A DNA stretch of 64,000 nucleotides from Citrobacter arsenatis. Lineage in GTDB: Bacteria > Pseudomonadota > Gammaproteobacteria > Enterobacterales > Enterobacteriaceae. The stretch spans positions 5,146,001 to 5,210,000 of the forward strand of contig NZ_CP037864.1 of assembly GCF_004353845.1 (NCBI RefSeq). The letters run 5' to 3'. The notes under the pieces are model-generated. The model had not been told where the DNA came from, ran no database searches, and worked only from the letters and a program-made list of their open reading frames with translations. Position numbers and translations under genes: made by a program. How positions within the stretch are numbered: position 1 is the first letter of the stretch; the number at the start of each line of letters is the position of its first letter. Of the stretch, positions 35,578 to 44,177 are shown piece after piece.

Positions 35578-36762
35578 ATGAAAAGGCATAGAAGCGTCAA
35601 TTTGTTGTTGATGTTGGTATTACTGGTGGCGGTAGGTCAGATGGCGCAAACCATTTATATCCCCGCAATTGCTGATATGGCGCGTGAACTGAACGTTCGC
35701 GAAGGAGCGGTGCAAAGCGTGATGGCCGCCTACCTGTTGACCTACGGCCTGTCACAACTGTTTTACGGCCCACTTTCCGATCGCGTTGGCCGCCGTCCGG
35801 TGATCCTCGCCGGGATGTCCATTTTTATGCTGGCCACGCTGGTCGCGATTACCACTCATAGCCTGACGGTACTGATTATCGCCAGTGCAATCCAGGGGAT
35901 GGGAACGGGCGTCGGCGGTGTGATGGCGCGAACATTACCGCGCGATCTGTACGAAGGCACGCAGCTGCGCCACGCGAATAGTTTGTTAAACATGGGGATT
36001 CTGGTCAGCCCGCTGCTGGCGCCGCTGATTGGCGGTATGCTGGATACCCTATGGAACTGGCGCGCATGCTACATTTTCCTGTTAGTTCTGTGCGCGGGCG
36101 TCACATTTAGTATGGCGCGCTGGATGCCGGAAACGCGTCCTGCGGGAGCCCCGCGCCCACGGCTTATCGCCAGCTATAAAACGCTGTTTGGCAACAGCTC
36201 TTTCACCTGTTACGTGCTGATGCTGATCGGCGGTCTGGCGGGCGTTGCGGTCTTCGAAGCTTGCTCCGGGGTATTGTTGGGCGCACGGCTCGGTTTAAGC
36301 AGCATGGTGGTCAGTATCCTGTTTATTCTGCCCATCCCGGCAGCGTTTTTCGGTGCCTGGTTCGCCGGTCGCCCGAACAAGCGTTTCTCGACGCTGATGT
36401 GGCAGTCGGTTATCTGCTGTCTGGTAGCCGGTTTGATGATGTGGATCCCTGGGCTGTTTGACGTGATGAACGTCTGGACGCTGCTGGTTCCCGCCGCGCT
36501 GTTTTTCTTCGGTGCCGGGATGCTGTTTCCGCTGGCGACCAGCGGCGCAATGGAGCCTTTCCCGTTCCTGGCAGGCACTGCCGGCGCGCTGGTTGGGGGA
36601 TTACAAAACATTGGTTCCGGCGTGCTGGCGTGGTTCTCTGCAATGCTGCCGCAGACCGGACAAGCCAGTCTGGGCCTGCTGATGACCCTTATGGGGCTGT
36701 TGATTTTTGTTTGCTGGCTTCCGCTGGCGTCACGCGTGTCGCATCAGGGACAGGCGGTTTAA
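35578..36762 (+). CDS. emrD: EmrD multidrug efflux MFS transporter
   Basis: 394 residues from the ATG at 35578, equal to E. coli EmrD. Twelve helices, with MFS motif A in YGPLSDRVGRRPV. EmrD exports amphipathic compounds such as uncouplers (CCCP) and detergents. Longer upstream starts would add a non-homologous extension. Its last 74 bases overlap a gene on the other strand, and its terminator lies just beyond. Confidence 0.95.
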   Translation: MKRHRSVNLLLMLVLLVAVGQMAQTIYIPAIADMARELNVREGAVQSVMAAYLLTYGLSQLFYGPLSDRVGRRPVILAGMSIFMLATLVAITTHSLTVLIIASAIQGMGTGVGGVMARTLPRDLYEGTQLRHANSLLNMGILVSPLLAPLIGGMLDTLWNWRACYIFLLVLCAGVTFSMARWMPETRPAGAPRPRLIASYKTLFGNSSFTCYVLMLIGGLAGVAVFEACSGVLLGARLGLSSMVVSILFILPIPAAFFGAWFAGRPNKRFSTLMWQSVICCLVAGLMMWIPGLFDVMNVWTLLVPAALFFFGAGMLFPLATSGAMEPFPFLAGTAGALVGGLQNIGSGVLAWFSAMLPQTGQASLGLLMTLMGLLIFVCWLPLASRVSHQGQAV

Positions 36763-37750
36763 GCGTATGATGGCCCGGCTTATCGCCGGGCTTTTCGCAT
36801 TCAGGCGCGATCATCGTCGTCAGCAACGGCTCCAGCGCCGGGCGCCAGGCCCCCTCCTCGCCATCATAGAACTGCGTATCCGCATTGATAGCATAGGGAA
36901 TTTTCGCTTTCTTCAGCTCGCACGCCATAAAGCGGGCAAACGCCATTTGTGAGGCAGAAGGCGCGTTCCTGATGGTTTCTCCTGGCGACCAGCCTCCTAC
37001 CCAACTGACATGACCGGTTTTTTGCTGCCAATGAATGGCGGTATTGATGCGGGCGCGAATAGCGGCCTTTTCTGCCGCAGTCCCTGAGGTCCATGGGTAT
37101 TTACCGTTATTTTTCAGCGGTCCCCACGGAAAAATGTGCCATTGTGCCAGCACGGTATTCTGGCTTTGCGGCGGCAGTTTCAGGTTAAGCAAATCTTCCG
37201 GTGCTGAGTGCAGCCGAGGCGCGATGAAAATCATCCGCTGCGGGTCGATGGCATGGATAGTACGAATGGTTTTGTCATATACCCGATTGAGCGATGCCTG
37301 ATTATGGATGAGCTTATCAGAGGGGTCATATATCAGGTCAAAACCCAGCAACGGCGAGTTTTGACCAAAGTAATGCGCCACCGCCACCCACCAGTTAACC
37401 ACCTCTTTTTCGTTACCGGCGCTGGGGTCTTTTTTATATTCGTCAGCCTGATAGGTGATTATCGGGATCACGCCATACTGTTCGCAGGCTTCCACCAGCT
37501 TGCGCAGATGAATCAGCCGCGCCTCCGTAGGTTCTCCCGCCACGCGAATGCGCACGTGGGTCAACCCTTTCGCCTTATAATCCCGCACCACCAGCGGATC
37601 GAATTCACGGATACCCCGATCGGTGCGCGCCCAGTCTACGTCCATCCCAACGCCAAGCTGCTGCGCATACTGTGCCGCCGTCAACGCTGGTTGCGCGGCA
37701 CACACGGTGGCGCTGGCTAACAGTAAAAGGGAAACAATCGGCTTTAACAC
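36689..37750 (-). CDS. Secreted glycosyl-hydrolase-like (GH5 clan-type) protein with atypical active site
   Basis: 353 residues from a GTG at 37750, chosen because AAGGA lies just upstream and the protein then begins with a normal signal peptide (LKPIVSLLLLASATVCAA before QPAL). The mature part looks like a GH5/cellulase-type barrel (GVGMDVDWARTDRGI, THVRIRV, IPIITYQADEY). However, where GH5 enzymes have the acid/base NEP motif it reads FDLIYDPSD, and the WVGGWSPGE segment lacks the usual GEF/GEW nucleophile spacing. The last 35 or so residues (from CEKPGDKPG on) are encoded across the emrD terminator and 3' end and look like an acquired tail. Function unknown. Confidence 0.7.
   Translation of the reverse strand: MLKPIVSLLLLASATVCAAQPALTAAQYAQQLGVGMDVDWARTDRGIREFDPLVVRDYKAKGLTHVRIRVAGEPTEARLIHLRKLVEACEQYGVIPIITYQADEYKKDPSAGNEKEVVNWWVAVAHYFGQNSPLLGFDLIYDPSDKLIHNQASLNRVYDKTIRTIHAIDPQRMIFIAPRLHSAPEDLLNLKLPPQSQNTVLAQWHIFPWGPLKNNGKYPWTSGTAAEKAAIRARINTAIHWQQKTGHVSWVGGWSPGETIRNAPSASQMAFARFMACELKKAKIPYAINADTQFYDGEEGAWRPALEPLLTTMIAPECEKPGDKPGHHTLKPPVPDATRVTPAEASKQKSTAP
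36773..36795 (+). terminator. emrD terminator, inside the 3' coding part of the opposite gene
   Basis: GCCCGGC-TTATC-GCCGGGC then TTTT, 10 bases after the emrD stop. It also lies within the reading frame of the GH-like gene on the minus strand. Confidence 0.85.
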
Positions 37751-37848
37751 GGTCGTCCTTACGCAAATCATCAGGAGTGATATCACGTATTTAGCATGCT
37801 TTTTCACTTTCCATGTAGAAAGAAAGCGTAAAAATATTCGCGCCCGGC

Positions 37849-38775
37849 CTACTTAACCTGCTCCTGTAGCCAGCCAATAAACTCCTCGATTTTCGGCCAC
37901 TGTCTGCCGGGCAGCGTGGTGATGTAGTAGTGCTGATGGCATTTCAGTGACTTATCGCCAAAAGGTGCAACCAGCTCCCCGCTGTCGAGACGTTTTTGCA
38001 CCAGCCGCTTTCGGCCCATCGCCACGCCGATATGGTTCATCGCCGCAATCACCGCTAAATCAGAACGATCGAAACCAATCCCCGACGATGTCGGCAGATT
38101 CACCGCAAAATTCTGCGCCCAACTGTGCCATTCATCGGTCCCGGAGTCGTTACTCCACGCCTGTCTGTCGTGCAGCAACGTACAGTGCGGCAGGTTCACC
38201 AGTGAGCCGGTCAGATCATAGCGGCGGGCGTAGTCCGGGCTGCATACCGGCAGAATTTCTTCATCCATCAGGAAATGGTGCGTGAGCTGCGCGGAGGGCG
38301 CATCGTCAAAATAGATAGCCAGATCGACCCCGGCACGCTGCAGATTGACGTTGTCGTTGCCGGTCAGGATGGTCAGTGAAATTGACGGATAGCGGCGGGT
38401 AAAGTCACCGAGCGCCGGAACCAGCCAGCACTGGGCAATAGAAGGCCGTGAGTAGACGGTGAGCGTCCCCGAAAGCTCCTGATTTTTGATATCAAGGATC
38501 TCCTGGTTGAGCGTATCCAGCGACGATTTCAGCGCCCAGAATACCCGCTTGCCCTCGTGGGTGAGTTCCACTTTACGGTGCGAACGGACAAACAGCTGAA
38601 TGCCCAGCTCGTCCTCCAGTTGATTAATGCGGTGGCTGACGGCGCTGGGGCTTAATGACAGCTCGTCTGCCGCCAGCGCAAATGACTGATGCCTGGCCGC
38701 CACTTCAAAGGTATACAGCTTTGACAACTGCCAGCCGTTGAGCAGCCTGTTTCTGACCTCGCGTAGGGGATCCAT
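37849..38775 (-). CDS. dsdC: DsdC, LysR-type activator of D-serine deaminase
   Basis: 308 residues from the ATG at 38775 (AGGAGG five bases upstream). WQLSKLYTFEVAARHQSFALAADELSLSPSAVSHRINQLE is the DsdC winged helix; the rest is the effector domain. It activates dsdXA in response to D-serine. It is divergent from dsdX with a 229-bp shared regulatory gap. E. coli DsdC is about the same size. Confidence 0.94.
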   Translation of the reverse strand: MDPLREVRNRLLNGWQLSKLYTFEVAARHQSFALAADELSLSPSAVSHRINQLEDELGIQLFVRSHRKVELTHEGKRVFWALKSSLDTLNQEILDIKNQELSGTLTVYSRPSIAQCWLVPALGDFTRRYPSISLTILTGNDNVNLQRAGVDLAIYFDDAPSAQLTHHFLMDEEILPVCSPDYARRYDLTGSLVNLPHCTLLHDRQAWSNDSGTDEWHSWAQNFAVNLPTSSGIGFDRSDLAVIAAMNHIGVAMGRKRLVQKRLDSGELVAPFGDKSLKCHQHYYITTLPGRQWPKIEEFIGWLQEQVK

Positions 38776-39004
38776 TCTCACCTCCTGTCCTCCTGATTCA
38801 TGCGCCGGAGTGTAAAAAAGTTCGCTGCAAAAATCAGCACAAAGATGAATCAGAGTGAAGCATATCGCATAAACCAGGCGTAATTAGACGCAAATCACTT
38901 ATTTGATGCAATCTGGCTCATGTGAAAGGAGATTTATATCGTTTGTCAGACCCTGCCTTATTTTTGTCCAATAACCCTATATTAATCACAGGGCAAGGTG
39001 AGCT

Positions 39005-40342
39005 ATGCACTCTCAAATCTGGGTTGTGAGCACGCTGCTGATAAGCATCGTGTTAATCGTTTTGACCATCGTGAAGTTTAAATTCCACCCGTTTCTGGCG
39101 CTGCTGTTAGCCAGCTTCTTCGTGGGTACGATGATGGGTATGGGGCCGCTGGATATGGTCAATGCCATTGAGAGTGGCATCGGCGGTACGCTGGGCTTCC
39201 TCGCCGCGGTTATCGGCCTTGGAACCATTCTGGGCAAAATGATGGAAGTGTCCGGCGCGGCCGAACGCATCGGGCTGACGCTGCAGCGCTGCCGCTGGCT
39301 TTCTGCCGACGTCATTATGGTACTGGTCGGATTGATTTGCGGGATCACGCTGTTTGTTGAGGTCGGCGTGGTGCTGTTGATTCCACTGGCTTTTTCGATT
39401 GCCAAAAAGACCAATACCTCGCTGCTGAAGCTGGCGATCCCGCTATGTACGGCGCTGATGGCGGTGCACTGCGTGGTACCACCGCATCCGGCTGCGCTGT
39501 TCGTGGCGAACAAGCTGGGCGCGGACATTGGTACGGTGATTGTCTATGGTTTACTGGTCGGTTTGATGGCTTCGCTGATCGGCGGTCCGCTGTATCTGAA
39601 ATTCCTCGGTAACCGTCTGCCGTTTAAACCGGTTCCGGCTGAGTTTTCCGACCTTAAAGTGCGCGACGAAAGTACGCTACCGTCGTTGGGCGCTACGCTG
39701 TTCACCGTTCTGCTGCCGATTGGCCTGATGCTGGTAAAAACCGTTGCTGAGCTGAACATGGCGAAAGGCAGCACGGTGTATACGCTGCTGGAGTTTATTG
39801 GTAACCCGATCACCGCGATGTTTATTGCCGTTTTCGTGGCCTACTACATTCTCGGTCTGCGTCAGCACATCGGCATGGGGGCACTGCTGACCCACACCGA
39901 AAACGGTTTTGGCTCGATTGCTAACATTTTACTGATTATCGGCGCAGGCGGCGCGTTCAACGCTATCCTCAAGAGCAGCGGGCTGGCGGATACGCTTGCG
40001 CTAATCCTCTCGAACATGCATATGCACCCGATTCTGCTGGCCTGGCTGGTGGCGTTAATTCTGCATGCCGCGGTGGGTTCCGCCACGGTGGCGATGATGG
40101 GGGCGACGGCAATCGTGGCACCGATGCTGCCGCTCTACCCTAACGTTAGCCCGGAGATCATTGCCATTGCCATCGGTTCCGGCGCTATTGGCTGCACGAT
40201 CGTGACCGACTCCCTCTTCTGGCTGGTGAAGCAGTACTGCGGCGCCACCCTGAATGAGACGTTCAAATATTATACGACCGCGACATTTATCGCGTCCGTG
40301 ATTGCACTGGTGTGCACATTCCTGCTTTCCTTTATTATCTAA
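39005..40342 (+). CDS. dsdX: DsdX, D-serine permease of the GntP family
   Basis: 445 residues, equal to E. coli DsdX, with 12 or more helices. GTMMGMGPLDMVNAIESGIGGTLGF and PPHPAALFVANKLGADIG are GntP-family features. It imports D-serine with protons. It is followed by dsdA 17 bp later with AAAGAGG between them. Confidence 0.93.
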   Translation: MHSQIWVVSTLLISIVLIVLTIVKFKFHPFLALLLASFFVGTMMGMGPLDMVNAIESGIGGTLGFLAAVIGLGTILGKMMEVSGAAERIGLTLQRCRWLSADVIMVLVGLICGITLFVEVGVVLLIPLAFSIAKKTNTSLLKLAIPLCTALMAVHCVVPPHPAALFVANKLGADIGTVIVYGLLVGLMASLIGGPLYLKFLGNRLPFKPVPAEFSDLKVRDESTLPSLGATLFTVLLPIGLMLVKTVAELNMAKGSTVYTLLEFIGNPITAMFIAVFVAYYILGLRQHIGMGALLTHTENGFGSIANILLIIGAGGAFNAILKSSGLADTLALILSNMHMHPILLAWLVALILHAAVGSATVAMMGATAIVAPMLPLYPNVSPEIIAIAIGSGAIGCTIVTDSLFWLVKQYCGATLNETFKYYTTATFIASVIALVCTFLLSFII

Positions 40343-40359
40343 GCGCAAAGAGGCTGACT

Positions 40360-41682
40360 ATGGAAAACATTCAAACACTTATCGCCCAGCATCCTTTAGT
40401 GGAAGACCTGGTCGCTCTCAAGGAGACGACCTGGTTTAACCCTGGCACCACCTCTCTTGCGGAAGGTTTACCGTACGTTGGCCTGACCGAGCACGATGTT
40501 CAGGATGCCCACGCCCGTCTGGCGCGCTTCGCGCCGTATCTGGCGCAGGCATTCCCGGAAACCGCAGCCACCGGCGGCATTATCGAATCTGAGCTGGCCG
40601 TCATTCCAGCGATGCAAAAACGGCTGGAAAAAGCGTTCGGACAACACATCTGCGGCGAGCTGCTGCTGAAAAAAGACAGCCATCTACCAATTTCCGGTTC
40701 AATTAAAGCCCGTGGCGGCATTTATGAAGTACTGTCCCACGCGGAAAAACTGGCACTGGAAGCAGGTCTGCTGACCACACAAGACGATTACAGCATTCTG
40801 CTTTCACCTGAGTTCAAACAGTTCTTCAGCCAGTACAGCATCGCGGTAGGCTCCACCGGCAACCTCGGCATGTCGATTGGCATTATGAGCGCCCGTATCG
40901 GCTTTAAGGTGACGGTGCATATGTCTGCCGACGCTCGCGCGTGGAAAAAAGCCAAACTGCGCAGTCACGGCGTGACGGTAGTGGAGTATGAAGAAGACTA
41001 CGGCGTGGCGGTAGAGCAGGGTCGTAAGGCGGCAGAATCCGATCCGAACTGTTTCTTTATCGATGATGAAAACTCCCGCACGCTGTTCTTAGGCTATGCA
41101 GTGGCTGGCCAGCGCCTAAAGGCGCAGTTTACCCAGCAGGGGCGCGTAGTAGATGCCGATCATCCGCTGTTTGTTTACTTGCCATGCGGCGTCGGCGGCG
41201 GCCCTGGCGGCGTGGCGTTTGGCCTGAAGCTGGCATTTGGCGATAACGTCCACTGCTTCTTCGCAGAACCGACCCATTCACCGTGCATGCTGCTGGGGAT
41301 TTATACCGGGCTGCACGATACGATTTCCGTGCAGGATATCGGCATCGATAACCTGACGGCGGCGGATGGCCTGGCGGTTGGTCGCGCGTCCGGCTTTGTT
41401 GGCCGGGCGATGGAACGTCTGCTCGACGGTCTGTACACCCTGGACGATCAGACGATGTACGATATGCTGGGCTGGCTGGCGCAGGAAGAGGGCATTCGCC
41501 TTGAGCCGTCGGCGCTGGCCGGGATGGTCGGTCCGCAACACGTATGCGCCTCTGCTGACTATCAGCAGATGCACGGCCTCAGCGCAGAGCAGCTCAATAA
41601 CGCCACCCACCTGGTGTGGGCGACCGGCGGCGGCATGGTACCAGAAGCCGAAATGGCGCAGTACCTGGCCAAAGGGCGTTAA
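40360..41682 (+). CDS. dsdA: DsdA, D-serine dehydratase (ammonia-lyase)
   Basis: 440 residues from the ATG at 40360. The PLP lysine is Lys116 in PISGSIKARGG, and VGSTGNLGMSIG binds the PLP phosphate. It converts D-serine to pyruvate and ammonia, detoxifying and using D-serine. It converges on the yidF maturase with only 12 bp between the stops. In E. coli K-12 dsdCXA is elsewhere in the chromosome, so this location (emrD-dsdCXA-yidF) is a lineage feature. Confidence 0.95.
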   Translation: MENIQTLIAQHPLVEDLVALKETTWFNPGTTSLAEGLPYVGLTEHDVQDAHARLARFAPYLAQAFPETAATGGIIESELAVIPAMQKRLEKAFGQHICGELLLKKDSHLPISGSIKARGGIYEVLSHAEKLALEAGLLTTQDDYSILLSPEFKQFFSQYSIAVGSTGNLGMSIGIMSARIGFKVTVHMSADARAWKKAKLRSHGVTVVEYEEDYGVAVEQGRKAAESDPNCFFIDDENSRTLFLGYAVAGQRLKAQFTQQGRVVDADHPLFVYLPCGVGGGPGGVAFGLKLAFGDNVHCFFAEPTHSPCMLLGIYTGLHDTISVQDIGIDNLTAADGLAVGRASGFVGRAMERLLDGLYTLDDQTMYDMLGWLAQEEGIRLEPSALAGMVGPQHVCASADYQQMHGLSAEQLNNATHLVWATGGGMVPEAEMAQYLAKGR

Positions 41683-41694
41683 ACATTGCTGACC

Positions 41695-42807
41695 TTAACG
41701 CAGCATCGCCATCAGCTCCATCGGTGAGCGATGTTGCTTAAGCAGGTCACGCATCACGCGCATATACGGCGCGGTATGGTTGAAGAAAGCGCTGTACCCG
41801 CCGCAAATCGCACTTTTTCCACGGCTGTCGCGATGCTTTGGACAATCGCCATGGCAAAAACGTAACAGCGAGCACGCCTGGCATTCCGCACTCAGCATGG
41901 TCTTCTTGGACTGACCAAACTCCGTTGCCTGCGGGCTGGCATTAAGCTCACTCAGCGACGTGTGATGAATATTCCCCAGGCGAAAATCAGGGTAGACATA
42001 GTGATCGCATTGATACAGATCGCCATTCGCTTCCAGGGCAAAAGCATGCCCACAGGTTGGGCTTAGCGAACACATCTGCGCCGGATGCCCGCACCATACG
42101 CCCAGGGTTGAATCAAATAACTGGACGAATACGCGACCAATATCTTCTCTGACCCAGATATCAAAGACGGAATTCAGGAAGGTCCCCCACGCCTGCGGCG
42201 GAACGGATTCGGCGGTAAGCTCACCTTTTTCATCATATTCAACCAGCGGAATGAACTGCAAAAAGGGCGTGCCAAGCTGGCGAAGGTAGCGATACATCTG
42301 CCCGGGTCGCTGACTGTTCAGAGAATTCACCACCACCAGCAGATTGAACTCCACCTGATGCTCACGCAGTCTCGCAATAGCGTCCACTACCTTATGGTGA
42401 GTCGGTTTTCCGCTGCGGTTAACGCGATACGCATCGTGCAACTTGGCGGGGCCATCCATGGAAATCCCAACCAGCCAGCCGTTATCGCGTAAAAACTGAC
42501 ACCATTCGTCGTTGAGCAAAATCCCGTTGGTCTGGAAAGCATTATGGATTTGCTTCCCTTGTCCGTACTGATTCTGCAACGCTACTACGCGGCGATAAAA
42601 GTCGATGCCACAGAGGGTTGGCTCCCCGCCCTGCCAGGCGAACATCACTTCCGACCCCGGCTGTGCGGCGATATGCTGGCGAATAAACGTCTCTAAGGTG
42701 GCATCATCCATTTCGGGTTGAGTGGGTTTATCAATGTAAAAACAGTAACGACAATCAAGGTTACAACGAGAGCTGGCCGGCTTGGCCATGACCTGACATC
42801 CTGTCAT
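41695..42807 (-). CDS. yidF: Anaerobic sulfatase-maturase homologue (radical SAM/SPASM), full-length YidF
   Basis: 370 residues. The radical SAM cluster is Cys15-x3-Cys19-x2-Cys22 in RCNLDCRYCFY, followed by WQGGEPTL. A C-terminal SPASM part has CSLSPTCG, LYQCDHYVYP and CQACSLLRFCHGDCPK, ligands for two auxiliary 4Fe-4S clusters. Such enzymes turn the Cys or Ser of sulfatases into formylglycine. The likely client is the Cys-type sulfatase YidJ nearby. E. coli K-12 YidF is only about 165 residues, so the intact form here is notable. It overlaps yidG by four bases. Confidence 0.88.
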   Translation of the reverse strand: MTGCQVMAKPASSRCNLDCRYCFYIDKPTQPEMDDATLETFIRQHIAAQPGSEVMFAWQGGEPTLCGIDFYRRVVALQNQYGQGKQIHNAFQTNGILLNDEWCQFLRDNGWLVGISMDGPAKLHDAYRVNRSGKPTHHKVVDAIARLREHQVEFNLLVVVNSLNSQRPGQMYRYLRQLGTPFLQFIPLVEYDEKGELTAESVPPQAWGTFLNSVFDIWVREDIGRVFVQLFDSTLGVWCGHPAQMCSLSPTCGHAFALEANGDLYQCDHYVYPDFRLGNIHHTSLSELNASPQATEFGQSKKTMLSAECQACSLLRFCHGDCPKHRDSRGKSAICGGYSAFFNHTAPYMRVMRDLLKQHRSPMELMAMLR

Positions 42808-43166
42808 GCTAAATTCCCGATAAATGCAATAAGTTGGCGAACATGCGTTACAGCAAACAGTATTGCGAGGGATAACACCGCGAGGGAGATCATAAATTTG
42901 TCACGCACCGCGCGAGATTCAGAAAAATCGCTATGCGTTACATCCATCAGATTACGGCTGCGGGTATAGCGCCAAAGCACGGTTGCCACCATCGCCAGCA
43001 CCACAATTGAAACCCAAAACAGGAAACCCGCTTGATGCCAGTTGTGCTTCAGCGCCAGCGCCATTAACGCGCCATAGCCCAGCAGGGTACGAAACCAGGC
43101 CAGCGATGTTCGCTCCGGCTGTAACCCTGGGTCGGCGATACGTCGCGATTTACGGCTATCCGGCAT
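42804..43166 (-). CDS. yidG: YidG, DUF202 inner-membrane protein
   Basis: 120 residues from the ATG at 43166, the same as E. coli; a further-upstream in-frame start would extend deep into yidH. Three membrane helices of the DUF202 family, with RRIADPGLQPERTSLAWFRTLLGYGALMAL at the start. It overlaps yidH by 11 bases and yidF by four, so yidH-yidG-yidF is one coupled unit. No function established. Confidence 0.9.
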   Translation of the reverse strand: MPDSRKSRRIADPGLQPERTSLAWFRTLLGYGALMALALKHNWHQAGFLFWVSIVVLAMVATVLWRYTRSRNLMDVTHSDFSESRAVRDKFMISLAVLSLAILFAVTHVRQLIAFIGNLA

Positions 43167-43503
43167 ACAGTACCAGTCCCATGACAATCACCGCGACGCT
43201 CATCAAAATCAGGCTGATGATTAACAGGCTATGGGTGTAGGGCAAATCTTCTTTCAGACGCATCGCCCTCTCATTGCGCAGCCAGCGCAGGTAACCATAA
43301 ATCGCCAGGCCACCGGCAAACAAGCACAGCAACAGCGCCAAAAGCTCACGAATGACCGGCGTGGCAAAATCCGGAGCCAACTGGTCGAGCCCCACGCCCG
43401 CCGCCAGAAATCCCAACGCAGTGCGGATCCACGCCAGAAAGGTACGCTCATTTGCCAGCGAGAAGCGATAATCCGGGGCTTCTCCAAGGCGGGAAATCTT
43501 CAT
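43156..43503 (-). CDS. yidH: YidH, DUF202 inner-membrane protein
   Basis: 115 residues, the E. coli length. DUF202 core SLANERTFLAWIRTALGFLAAGVG with three membrane helices. It is a paralogue of YidG, and the two may form a complex. It is first in the yidHGF unit. No function established. Confidence 0.91.
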   Translation of the reverse strand: MKISRLGEAPDYRFSLANERTFLAWIRTALGFLAAGVGLDQLAPDFATPVIRELLALLLCLFAGGLAIYGYLRWLRNERAMRLKEDLPYTHSLLIISLILMSVAVIVMGLVLYAG

Positions 43504-43611
43504 CTAAACTCCTTTTTACCTTCACAGTTCAGTTGCGTTGTCCGGTCACTTTCAGAATTTCGTACAGCGGAATGCTGATACCCTCTACCTGAACCAGCAC
43601 AGGGAGGTCTG

Positions 43612-44061
43612 ATGGACATCATATCGCAAAACAAATGTAGCTCACTGGGAATGCTATTTGGCGCCATTGCGTTGATTCTCGGCATTTTTCATTTCTCTTT
43701 TGGCCCTTTTTCCGCCCCACCGCCTGCTCTAGAAAGCGTGGTGGCAGAGAAGGTATCCGCCGTTAAAAAAGGGATTATTGCCGGTCTGAAAGGTGAACAA
43801 CCGCCTGCTGCTGCGAAAAAAACTGCCGCTGATATCGATAAAGTACTGGATAACAGCGGCATCGCTCTTGCCGTCATCGCGCTGATATGTGCGTTTATCG
43901 GCGGCATGCGCAAAGAAAATCGCAGGGGTATTCATGGCGCAATGTTCTTCGGCGGCGCGACACTTGCCTTTCATGCTCTGCTTTTCGGCATTGCCATTAT
44001 CTGCGGCATCATTCTGCTCATGCTGATATTTTCCTTTCTCAGCGGCGGCTCCCCCATTTAG
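43612..44061 (+). CDS. yidI: YidI, inner-membrane protein
   Basis: 149 residues, equal to E. coli YidI. One helix near residues 10-32, a charged and Ala-rich stretch (SAVKKGIIAGLKGEQPPAAAKK), then two more helices separated by a short KENRRG loop. GGGAGG precedes the ATG. It is divergent from yidH and converges on yidJ. No function is known. Confidence 0.9.
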   Translation: MDIISQNKCSSLGMLFGAIALILGIFHFSFGPFSAPPPALESVVAEKVSAVKKGIIAGLKGEQPPAAAKKTAADIDKVLDNSGIALAVIALICAFIGGMRKENRRGIHGAMFFGGATLAFHALLFGIAIICGIILLMLIFSFLSGGSPI

Positions 44062-44067
44062 TCGTTT

Positions 44068-44144
44068 CCGGATGGCGGCGTGAACGCCTTATCCGGCCTA
44101 CGAGGGTATGCAAACGTAGGCCGGGCAAGCTAAGCGCCCCCGGC
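44068..44144. repeat. BIME (paired REP elements)
   Basis: CCGGATGGCGGCG..CCTTATCCGGCC and GTAGGCCGGGCAAGC..CCCCCGGC in inverted orientation between convergent yidI and yidJ. The second unit is diverged. Confidence 0.85.
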
Positions 44145-44177
44145 AAACAGGGATATCTTCGCCATCAAACCCTTTAC

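Noticed and set aside
38782..39004. CRP site in the dsdC-dsdX gap
   Set aside because: Only partial half-sites such as CATGTGAAAG are visible; not enough to annotate.
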